Position numbers and translations under genes: made by a program
The notes under the pieces: model-generated
What the model was told of the DNA's origin: nothing
Database searches by the model: none
Seen by the model: the letters and a program-made list of their open reading frames with translations, nothing else
Virus record (IMG/VR): IMGVR_UViG_3300017753_000126
Location: 1-22,204 of that record
Length of the DNA: 22,204 nt
Source: a virus
Reading direction: 5' to 3' (one strand)
Shown here: one piece after another, positions 6,395-13,170 of the stretch
Position numbering within the stretch: the first letter of the stretch is position 1
Layout: every line of letters starts with the position of its first letter

Positions 6395-8728
6395 ATGGCA
6401 GAAGTATTAATATCACCGGGTGTTTTAGCAAGAGAAAACGACCAATCACAAATAACATCACAACCAGTACAAGCTGGGGCTGCGATTATTGGACCAGCTG
6501 TAAAAGGTCAACAAAATATACCTAAATTAGTAACTAGTTATTCAGAATATCAAGCTAATTTTGGAACTACTTTTTTAAGTGGATCAAATCAGTATACTTA
6601 TTTTACTTCGATTTCTGCTTATAATTACTTTCAAAATGGAGGAACTTCATTATTAGTAACTAGAGTTACACCTGGAGCTTTTTCACCAGCTACTTCATCA
6701 ATAATTCAAAGTGCAGAAGAATCAGGTGTTGTTAATTTAAATACTAATTTATTTTCAAGTTGGAATTTAGGAACAGGAATTAGTGGATCATCTGCTACTT
6801 CTACAGCTGTAGCAACAACAGTTCTACCAGCAGGAGGAACTGGATTAACATTGAATGTTGTAACAACTAGTTCTGCTGGAAAATTAGATGGAACACTTAA
6901 CGCTATATTTCCTGAACAAACAACAGCAGGAGCAAATATGGTTGCAGCTACATATAATGATGTAATAGTAACTTCAAGTTTAGGTAATACAAGTGCTTTA
7001 GCAAGATGTGTAGTAGCTTCAGCAACAGCTTTTACTTCAATTCAATTTGTAGATAATGCAGGAGCATTTACAACAGGATCAGGATTTTTTAATGGTGAAG
7101 TACTAAGTTTTTCATCTCAATCTTTAGGAGCAACTGTTGCGGGGGGAACAAATCCTCAATTTACTATTGGGACTACTTCAACTGATAAAGGTTTATTTGT
7201 TGAACCAACAGCAATAACAGTTGATGGTGCTGGAACTGGATACGCAGTAGGAGATGTATTAACAGTAGCTAAAGCTAATCTTGGACCATCTGATAATGAT
7301 TTAACAATAAATTTAACAGCTGCTGATATAGTAAATTTTGAATCTTTTGTGTTAGAAACAATAGCTGATGGTAATATAATGAATAGTGCAGGAACTACAG
7401 GAGCTAATGGTACATTAACCAACGGAACATCTGATAATTTTAGATGGGAAATAACAAACCCAAGTACTTCATCAGGTGTATTCTCATTATTACTTAGACA
7501 GGGTAATGATACAGCAACAGCAAAACAAGTAGTTGAAACTTATTCAAATATTTCATTAGATCCTTTAGCACCTAATTATATTTCAAAAGTAATTGGTGAT
7601 CAAGTACAAACAGTAAGAGGATCAGGAACTGATGTTTATCTACAAACTTCTGGATCATATCCAAATGCTTCAAGATATATAAGAGTAAAAGAAGTAAATA
7701 AGAAAACTCCAAATTATTTTGATAATGCTGGAAGTCCTAAAGCAGAATTTACAGGTTCTATTCCAATTGCTAGTAATGGAACATTTGGAAATGGGATAGG
7801 TGATATAACAGGAAGTGGTGCACCTTCAAAATTCTACCAAGATATTGATAATGTTGATTCTCAAGGTTTAGTAGGATCAGATTATACTACAGCAATTAAC
7901 CTATTAGCTAATAGAGATGATTTTAGATATAACTTAATTACTTCACCAGGTTTAATACTAGCAAATAGTGTTACAGGAGATGGTTGGACAACAATTCAAT
8001 CAAATTGTGAAAATAGAGGAGATGCAATATTTGTGGGTGATTTAGTTAATTATAATGCTTCATTAACACAAGTAACAGGACAAGCAGCTTCAGTTGATTC
8101 TTCATATGTAGCTACATATTGGCCTTGGTTACAAGTAATAGACCCAGATTCAAGAGAATTAGTTTGGGTACCAGCATCTACAATGATACCAGGTGTTTAT
8201 GCTTATAATGATAGAGCAGGTGAACCATGGTTTGCTCCAGCAGGTATTAATAGAGGAGGATTAGGAGCAGTTAATCAAGCAGAAAGAAAATTAACTAATA
8301 CTAATAGAGATAATTTGTATACTGGAAAAGTAAATCCAATAGCAACATTCCCAGGACAAGGAATTGTAGTATTTGGACAGAAAACATTACAAACTAAAGC
8401 TAGTGCTTTAGATAGAGTAAATGTAAGAAGATTATTAATCACACTTAAAAATTATATTTCTCAAATCGCTGATACATTAGTATTTGAACAAAACACGGCA
8501 GCTACAAGAAATACATTCTTAAGTCAAGTTAATCCTTACTTAGAATCAGTACAACAAAGACAAGGTTTATATGCTTTTAAAGTTGTAATGGATAATTCAA
8601 ATAACACACCAGATGTAATTGATAGAAATGAATTAATTGGTGCAGTTTATTTACAACCAACTAAAACAGCAGAATTTATTTACCTAGACTTTAACATTTT
8701 ACCAACTGGAGCTACTTTCCCAGCATAA
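6395..8728 (+). CDS. 18: Contractile tail sheath protein (gp18-like)
   Basis: A 777-residue Phage_sheath family protein, longer than T4 gp18 (659 residues). The N-terminus is diagnostic: VLISPGVLARENDQSQ, then AAIIGPAVKG and a YSEYQANFG motif, ending near NYFQNGGTSLLVTRV (residues about 75-95). The C-terminal third holds the conserved core. It contains WPWLQVIDP and VPASTMIPGVYAYNDRAG, then APAGINRGGL, VNPIATFPGQGIVVFGQKTL, RVNVRRLLITLKNYI and LVFEQN, and ends with a long strand near GAVYLQPTKTAEFIYLDF. Residues about 110-400 are a Gly/Ala/Thr-rich, low-charge insertion, probably domains exposed on the sheath surface. The protein contracts on infection to drive the tube through the envelope. 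A late element precedes it and the tube gene follows, as in T4. Confidence 0.95.
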   Translation: MAEVLISPGVLARENDQSQITSQPVQAGAAIIGPAVKGQQNIPKLVTSYSEYQANFGTTFLSGSNQYTYFTSISAYNYFQNGGTSLLVTRVTPGAFSPATSSIIQSAEESGVVNLNTNLFSSWNLGTGISGSSATSTAVATTVLPAGGTGLTLNVVTTSSAGKLDGTLNAIFPEQTTAGANMVAATYNDVIVTSSLGNTSALARCVVASATAFTSIQFVDNAGAFTTGSGFFNGEVLSFSSQSLGATVAGGTNPQFTIGTTSTDKGLFVEPTAITVDGAGTGYAVGDVLTVAKANLGPSDNDLTINLTAADIVNFESFVLETIADGNIMNSAGTTGANGTLTNGTSDNFRWEITNPSTSSGVFSLLLRQGNDTATAKQVVETYSNISLDPLAPNYISKVIGDQVQTVRGSGTDVYLQTSGSYPNASRYIRVKEVNKKTPNYFDNAGSPKAEFTGSIPIASNGTFGNGIGDITGSGAPSKFYQDIDNVDSQGLVGSDYTTAINLLANRDDFRYNLITSPGLILANSVTGDGWTTIQSNCENRGDAIFVGDLVNYNASLTQVTGQAASVDSSYVATYWPWLQVIDPDSRELVWVPASTMIPGVYAYNDRAGEPWFAPAGINRGGLGAVNQAERKLTNTNRDNLYTGKVNPIATFPGQGIVVFGQKTLQTKASALDRVNVRRLLITLKNYISQIADTLVFEQNTAATRNTFLSQVNPYLESVQQRQGLYAFKVVMDNSNNTPDVIDRNELIGAVYLQPTKTAEFIYLDFNILPTGATFPA

Positions 8729-8743
8729 AAATGAAAAACAATA

Positions 8744-8759
8744 ATATTTATAACAAAAT
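8744..8759 (+). promoter_or_regulatory. Candidate late promoter element upstream of tail tube gene
   Basis: ATATTTATAACAAAAT, one base different from the consensus at the 11th position, beginning 29 nt before the ATG at 8773. It gives the abundant tube protein its own start signal, separate from the sheath gene. Confidence 0.6.
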
Positions 8760-8772
8760 AAAATAACAAAAA

Positions 8773-9261
8773 ATGGCAGTATTAGATCCTAACGAAATAT
8801 TTTTCACAGCTTTTGAACCAAAGGTAGCTAACCGATTTATATTGTATGTTGATGGTATACCATCGTATATAATTAAGGGAGTTAGTGGAATGGGGTTCGC
8901 GCAGGATGAAATAATATTAAATCATATAAACACTTATAGAAAAGTAAAAGGTAAATTAAGATGGAATGATTTAACAATGGAATTATTTGACCCTATTACA
9001 CCTTCAGGGGCTCAAGCAGTAATGGAATGGACAAGATTACACCATGAATCAGTTACTGGTAGAGATGGTTATTCTGATTTCTATAAAAAAGATTTAACAA
9101 TTGATGTATTGGGTCCTGTCGGAGATGTAGTTTCTGAATGGATTATTAAAGGTGCTTTTATTAAGGACGCATCATTTGGGGATATGAATTGGGATGATGA
9201 TACTACAGTAATGAATATTTCTTTAACATTAGGAATGGATTATTGCGTATTAAATTTCTAA
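8773..9261 (+). CDS. 19: Tail tube protein (gp19-like)
   Basis: A 162-residue protein, matching the usual length of T4 gp19 (163 residues). It carries the T4-like/P2-like tube fold: an N-terminal FEPKVANRFILYVDGIPSYI strand, GVSGMGFAQDEI, the YRKVKGKLRWNDLTMELFDP strand pair, then a helix region around AVMEWTRLHHE. A final beta segment covers WIIKGAFIKDASFGDMNWDD to the LTLGMDYCVL end. It polymerises in hexameric rings inside the sheath to form the channel for DNA. Its place straight after the sheath gene, with its own late element and a clear terminator behind it, fits a highly expressed major structural gene. Confidence 0.95.
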   Translation: MAVLDPNEIFFTAFEPKVANRFILYVDGIPSYIIKGVSGMGFAQDEIILNHINTYRKVKGKLRWNDLTMELFDPITPSGAQAVMEWTRLHHESVTGRDGYSDFYKKDLTIDVLGPVGDVVSEWIIKGAFIKDASFGDMNWDDDTTVMNISLTLGMDYCVLNF

Positions 9262-9286
9262 AAGAAAAACCATATATTTTACATTT

Positions 9287-9312
9287 AAGCTTGGCATACG
9301 TCAAGCTTTTTT
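9287..9312 (+). terminator. Intrinsic terminator after the tail tube gene
   Basis: A perfect 7-bp stem, AAGCTTG (9287-9293) with CAAGCTT (9302-9308), an 8-nt loop, and a run of six T at 9307-9312 that overlaps the end of the stem. This is the clearest terminator in the window and lies 25 nt after the tube stop codon. Confidence 0.8.
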
Positions 9313-9321
9313 GTATATTAC

Positions 9322-9337
9322 ATATGTATAACAAAAT
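9322..9337 (+). promoter_or_regulatory. Candidate late promoter element upstream of gp26-like gene
   Basis: ATATGTATAACAAAAT, one base different from the tube-gene element at 8744 (G for T at position 5). It starts 10 nt after the T-tract of the terminator and 39 nt before the ATG at 9361. Confidence 0.55.
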
Positions 9338-9360
9338 TAAGTTATTAACAAATAAGAATT

Positions 9361-10107
9361 ATGTCTGAAAATAAATTTAAATTCCCTACTGAAGAAGTAG
9401 AATTACCATCAAGAGGCTTATTATATCCTAAAGATCATCCATTAAAATCTGGAAAGGTTGAAATGAAATATATGACAGCTAAAGAAGAAGATATTTTAAC
9501 TAATCAGAATTATATATCTAAAGGAATTGTATTAGATAAATTATTACAATCTTTAATTGTTACTGATGTAAAACTTAAAGATATATTAATTGGTGATAAA
9601 AATGCTATTTTAATTGCTTCACGTATATTAGGGTATGGTAAAGATTATAAGATTAGGTATAAGGGTCAAGAACATACTGTAGATTTAAGTTTATTAGAAA
9701 ATAAAAAAATAGATGAAGATTTATTTAAAGGTGGAAAAAATGAATTTGATTGGGAACTACCACATTCTGGAACTAAATTAACATTTAGATTGTTAACTGA
9801 TGGTTTAGATAAAGAAATTGAAGCAGAAATTAAAGGTATTCAAAAAATTAATAAAGGAGCATCACCTGAAATTTCAACAAGAATGAAATATATAATTACT
9901 TCAGTAGAAGGAGACTCATCTGGTAAAACTATTAGAGATTTTGTTGATACTTATCTTTTAGCTCGAGATGCAAAAGCATTAAGAGATCATGTAATAAAAA
10001 TACAACCTGATATAGAATTAAAAGCCACAATTACTAATGAGTATGATGAGCTTGAAGAAATAGATGTACCAATTTCTTTAAATTTTTTTTTCCCTGACGC
10101 CAACTGA
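9361..10107 (+). CDS. gp26-like baseplate hub / tail assembly chaperone, short (unshifted) product
   Basis: A 248-residue protein. The N-terminal signature VELPSRGLLYP (residues 13-23), then GKVEMKYMTAKEEDILTNQNYISKG and the helix pair up to GDKNAILIASRILGYGKDY (about 78-96), match the T4 gp26-type baseplate hub assembly family as I recall it. A helical C-terminal half includes RDAKALRDHVIKIQPDIE. In T4, gene 26 is followed by 51 and, after 27 and 28, by the tape measure gene 29. Here the tape measure follows directly, as with lambda G/GT chaperones. The 3' end runs through nine T (10083-10091) and stops at TGA 10105. A second frame opens at 10082 and continues the protein (see the extension entry), so this ORF probably makes two products. 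The family assignment is moderate; the gene itself is certain. Confidence 0.7.
   Translation: MSENKFKFPTEEVELPSRGLLYPKDHPLKSGKVEMKYMTAKEEDILTNQNYISKGIVLDKLLQSLIVTDVKLKDILIGDKNAILIASRILGYGKDYKIRYKGQEHTVDLSLLENKKIDEDLFKGGKNEFDWELPHSGTKLTFRLLTDGLDKEIEAEIKGIQKINKGASPEISTRMKYIITSVEGDSSGKTIRDFVDTYLLARDAKALRDHVIKIQPDIELKATITNEYDELEEIDVPISLNFFFPDAN
10082..10096 (+). promoter_or_regulatory. Putative +1 recoding site (T9 run) in the gp26-like gene
   Basis: Frame 1 codons here are AAT TTT TTT TTC CCT GAC. A tRNA-Phe on TTT can slip forward one base to another TTT, moving reading into frame 2, which opens right after TAA 10079-10081. A nine-T run can equally cause RNA polymerase slippage, giving the same fusion. 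A homopolymer sequencing error cannot be excluded from sequence alone. Confidence 0.55.
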
Positions 10108-10381
10108 AGCAGCTCAATATAGAAGTAATATTTTTTCACAAATTCATGAAATAGTTTTTAATGGTAAGGGAGGCTATGATTGGGATACTGTGTATAATAT
10201 GCCCATATGGCTTCGTAATTTCACATTTAAAAAATTAGATGAATTTTATAAACAACAAGCAGAAGCTCGGAAACCTAAAAAGAATAATGATATAGATTTA
10301 TCTAATCCTAATAAATCAAAACTTCCCCCTAAAAGAACAGTTTCACCTCCTACTTATATTACAAAAGCATCGAGAAAATAG
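10082..10381 (+). CDS. Frameshift extension of the gp26-like protein (tail assembly chaperone GT-like)
   Basis: Frame 2 is open from 10082 to TAG at 10381 but has no ATG before the middle of a conserved-looking block; the only early starts are CTG 10094 and GTG 10190. The reading LTPTEAAQYRSNIFSQIHE, then a Gly-rich turn, YDWDTVYNMPIWLRNF and KKLDEFYKQQAEARK is a coherent helical protein. It has the MP-x-x-x-R-x-F pattern common in chaperone C-terminal domains. Joined to the upstream ORF by a +1 (or -2) shift it gives about 339 residues. The last 35 residues are Lys/Pro-rich and probably disordered. In lambda-type phages the shifted product (gpGT) bridges the tube protein and the tape measure; the tape measure gene begins 31 nt downstream here. 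Function is inferred from position and architecture. Confidence 0.6.
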   Translation: MFFSLTPTEAAQYRSNIFSQIHEIVFNGKGGYDWDTVYNMPIWLRNFTFKKLDEFYKQQAEARKPKKNNDIDLSNPNKSKLPPKRTVSPPTYITKASRK

Positions 10382-10390
10382 TATTTTTTA

Positions 10391-10406
10391 ATATTTATAA
10401 TAAAAT
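10391..10406 (+). promoter_or_regulatory. Candidate late promoter element upstream of tape measure gene
   Basis: ATATTTATAATAAAAT, identical to the elements at 3285 and 6365, beginning 22 nt before the ATG at 10413 and 9 nt after the stop of the frameshift extension. Confidence 0.6.
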
Positions 10407-10412
10407 ATCTCC

Positions 10413-12815
10413 ATGGTTAAAAAGAGTAAATCTCAAATAGAAGCAGAAAAAAATGCAAAAGAAACAGCTGTAGTTGTTGAGGATGCTTTAAGAAATATTG
10501 CTGATAAAGTAGGTGATATTTTTAAAGAAGCTCTTTCTTCAACTGATAATGTTTCTAAAGCAATTGCTAAAGATATTACAGGAACATTAAATTCACTAGC
10601 TAAAGTATCAAAAGATTTAGCAGATGCTAATATTAAAGCAGCTGAAGGAGCATTTAGACAAGCTGATGCTGCTAAACTTATCCAACAAAGACAAGCTAAA
10701 ATAAGAGCTATAAATTATCAAATTTTAGCTTTAGATGAAGAACAAGTTGATGCAAAAGCAGACTTATTAAAGGAATTAGCAAAAATAGAGAATTATAATG
10801 ATGAATTTGTAGCAGGCCTGCAAGAACAAGTAAGTTTATCCCAAAAGTTTAACAAACAAATGGGTCTTACGGGAGTTGCTTTAGGTGGTCTTAAGTCATT
10901 AGCAGGTAATTTAGGATTAGGAGCTTTAACTGATACTTTTGATAATGCTGAGGCAGCAGCAAAAGAGGTAGTAGATGTAACTGGAGGATTAGCTAATCAA
11001 TTTAAAGTATTAGGTGCTGGTTTAGCATCGTTAGGTAAAAGTTTTTTAAGTTTCCTTACTTCTCCTGTAGCAATGATAGGTCTTTTAGTTAAAGGTTTTC
11101 AATCATTATTATCATTAGGTCAGAAATTTAGTCAAAAAACAGCAGATATAGGAAAATCCTTTTTAGGGATGGGAAGTGGCAGTGCAACAGTTGTAAAAAA
11201 CTTAAAACTAATAGCTCAGGAAAATAATAATATGAATTTTGCTGAAGCTAAGAGAGCTATGGATGGTATAAATGCTGTAGCAGGTACATCTGTAATGGTA
11301 AGTAAAGAACAAGCTGATACTTACCAAGAATATGTAGATTTATTAGGTTTAAGTGAAGAAGCAACTCAAGGATTATTTAAAATTTCAGAATTAACAGGAA
11401 CAAGTTTTGGGGATATAGATGATACTATTAAAAATACTGTAATGGGTATTGATGGGGCATCAGAAGCATCAGTTAATTTAACAGATATAATGAATGAAGT
11501 AGCTATGGCATCATCTACTACATTAGCTAATGTAGGTTCCAGTCCAGAGGCATTAGCAAAAGCAGCATTTCAAGCTAAAAGATTAGGAATGACATTAGAT
11601 CAAATAGCTGCTGCAGGTGAAGCTTCTTTAGATTTTGAATCTTCTATTGCTAATGAAATGGAAGCTGAGTTATTGCTAGGTAAAAATCTTAATTTAGAAG
11701 CTCTTAGATCTGCATCTTTAAGAGGAGATGAAGAACAAGTAGCAAAGGAAATGAATAGAATTCTTTCTGAAAATTATGATGCAACTGAAGGTAATAAAAT
11801 TGCACAACAAGCTTTAGCAAAAACCTTAGGGGTAAGTGTGGATGAAATGCACAAAATGAATCAAACACGTTTACTTCAAAATCAACTAGCTAAAAAAGGT
11901 ATAACTGATCAAGATTTAGCACAAAAAACACTTGCTAGATTTAGAAAAGAAGGTTTAACTGAAGCAGAAGCAATGGCTAAGTTAAATGAAGAAGAACTTG
12001 AATTTACAAAACAAAAAGGAATAGATGCACAAGCAACAACAAGAACTTTAGAAAATGCTAAAGAACTTTTTATGAATTCATTAGCTCCTTTAGCTGAAAA
12101 AGTAGCAACAGCATTTAGTTCATTAGTTAATAATGAGGGTTTTAAGACTATGTTATCTTCAATAGCAGGTGTATTAAAAAGTATAGTAGGATTTGTAATG
12201 GATTTCCCAAAATCATCACTTGGAATAGGCCTTTCAGCTATTTTTGGTGGGTCATTGCTTAAAGCAGTTACAGGTGGAAAGTTAGGATCGTCTGGAAACC
12301 CAATGCATGTAACAATGTCCAAAGGTGGATTAATGAGTAGTTTACTAAGTAAAATTACAGGAGGAGGAGAAGGTGGAGGATTAGGTGGCATAAAATTTCC
12401 AAAAGGAAAAGGTATGCTAAAAGGAGCAGGTAAATTAGCAAAAGGAGTACTTGGTAAAGTAGCAGCACCCTTAGCAATTGGAATGGCTTTATTTGATGGT
12501 TTTAAAGGATTTAATGCAGATAAAAGTGCATCATTAGGAGATAAATTTAAAAATGCAGGATCTAGTGCTTTAAATGGTTTATCATTTGGTTTATTAGGAC
12601 AATCAGCAGATACAATCTCAGCAAATGCTGCCGTTAATGGTAGCAATGTTCCTTTACCTTCTAATATTGCAGCAACTACAACTGCCCCAACTGAAAATGA
12701 AGTTGTTACTTTATTAAAAGAATTAATAGTAGCAGTAAAAGATGGAGGTGATGTTTATATGGATGGGAATAAAGTAGGAAGATCGTTAGTACTTGCAACT
12801 TCTAATATGGGATAA
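10413..12815 (+). CDS. Tail tape measure protein
   Basis: An 800-residue Ala/Lys/Glu-rich protein. Residues 1-150 are almost wholly helical and coiled-coil-like (KSQIEAEKNAKETAVVVEDA, later DEEQVDAKADLLKELAKIEN). A hydrophobic stretch lies near residues 210-235 (FLSFLTSPVAMIGLLVKGF). A long helical rod follows to about 570. Two more hydrophobic, Gly-rich segments sit near 593-615 (GLSAIFGGSLL) and 679-700 (KVAAPLAIGMALFDGF). This layout is typical of tape measure proteins, which set tail length inside the tube and enter the host membrane during DNA injection. It is longer than T4 gp29 (590 residues), which would predict a somewhat longer tail. It follows the chaperone pair and precedes baseplate genes, as expected. 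Sequence identity to gp29 is not obvious to me. Confidence 0.8.
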   Translation: MVKKSKSQIEAEKNAKETAVVVEDALRNIADKVGDIFKEALSSTDNVSKAIAKDITGTLNSLAKVSKDLADANIKAAEGAFRQADAAKLIQQRQAKIRAINYQILALDEEQVDAKADLLKELAKIENYNDEFVAGLQEQVSLSQKFNKQMGLTGVALGGLKSLAGNLGLGALTDTFDNAEAAAKEVVDVTGGLANQFKVLGAGLASLGKSFLSFLTSPVAMIGLLVKGFQSLLSLGQKFSQKTADIGKSFLGMGSGSATVVKNLKLIAQENNNMNFAEAKRAMDGINAVAGTSVMVSKEQADTYQEYVDLLGLSEEATQGLFKISELTGTSFGDIDDTIKNTVMGIDGASEASVNLTDIMNEVAMASSTTLANVGSSPEALAKAAFQAKRLGMTLDQIAAAGEASLDFESSIANEMEAELLLGKNLNLEALRSASLRGDEEQVAKEMNRILSENYDATEGNKIAQQALAKTLGVSVDEMHKMNQTRLLQNQLAKKGITDQDLAQKTLARFRKEGLTEAEAMAKLNEEELEFTKQKGIDAQATTRTLENAKELFMNSLAPLAEKVATAFSSLVNNEGFKTMLSSIAGVLKSIVGFVMDFPKSSLGIGLSAIFGGSLLKAVTGGKLGSSGNPMHVTMSKGGLMSSLLSKITGGGEGGGLGGIKFPKGKGMLKGAGKLAKGVLGKVAAPLAIGMALFDGFKGFNADKSASLGDKFKNAGSSALNGLSFGLLGQSADTISANAAVNGSNVPLPSNIAATTTAPTENEVVTLLKELIVAVKDGGDVYMDGNKVGRSLVLATSNMG

Positions 12816-12830
12816 TATTTATAATAAACA
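12815..12830 (+). promoter_or_regulatory. Candidate late promoter element at the end of the tape measure gene
   Basis: ATATTTATAATAAACA, differing from the consensus only at the last two positions. It overlaps the final base of the tape measure stop codon and begins 39 nt before the ATG at 12854, so it would start the baseplate transcription unit. Confidence 0.55.
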
Positions 12831-12853
12831 ATAATTAATAAAAATAATACAAA

Positions 12854-13159
12854 ATGGCATCAGAAAATTCACTAAAAAATAGATTTGATACAAATGGTTC
12901 ATCTTTAGCTGTACCTATTTCTCCAAATCCAAACCCATCAACACCTGATAGTATAGGTGTTGTAGGTAATTCAACATTACATAATGAATACTCTAATATT
13001 GGTACACCAGAAAGTAATACAGCTCCCTATACTAATTTTGGGGCATCAGCAATAGCTTATTCAACTCCAAAAACATCACAATTAGGTGAACAAGCTTTTG
13101 GTCAACAAGAACAATCAAATAGGTATAAAAATAACCTACCTGCAGGGTCATCTTGTTAA
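12854..13159 (+). CDS. Small Pro/Ser/Asn-rich protein of unknown function
   Basis: A 101-residue protein I do not recognise. It is rich in Ser, Asn, Pro, Thr and Gly, has little hydrophobic core, and contains SPNPNPSTPDSIG, so it is probably largely disordered or extended. It ends in Gly-Ser-Ser-Cys, the only cysteine. It sits between the tape measure and the gp48/gp54-like gene, behind a good late-type element and with a typical A-rich leader (AATAATACAAAATG), which argues that it is expressed. A small linker or plug of the tube-baseplate junction would fit the position, but nothing in the sequence proves this. Confidence 0.6.
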   Translation: MASENSLKNRFDTNGSSLAVPISPNPNPSTPDSIGVVGNSTLHNEYSNIGTPESNTAPYTNFGASAIAYSTPKTSQLGEQAFGQQEQSNRYKNNLPAGSSC

Positions 13160-13170
13160 AATAATTTTAT

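Noticed and set aside
7156-7422. Minus-strand open frame inside the sheath gene
   Set aside because: It is a shadow of the Ala/Thr-rich coding region with no leader or domain support.
8705-8730. CTGG/CCAG inverted repeat at the end of the sheath gene
   Set aside because: It has only four pairs over a 10-nt loop and no T-tract behind it.
10190-10381. Independent 63-residue gene starting at GTG 10190
   Set aside because: The frame is open and coherent for over 100 nt upstream, and the GTG falls inside a conserved-looking block (YDWDTVYNMP), so it is better read as the end of a frameshifted protein.
11909-12646. Long minus-strand open frame of 245 codons
   Set aside because: It lies wholly opposite the tape measure gene, its product is Pro/Ser/Leu-rich with no recognisable domain, and no minus-strand gene is supported elsewhere.
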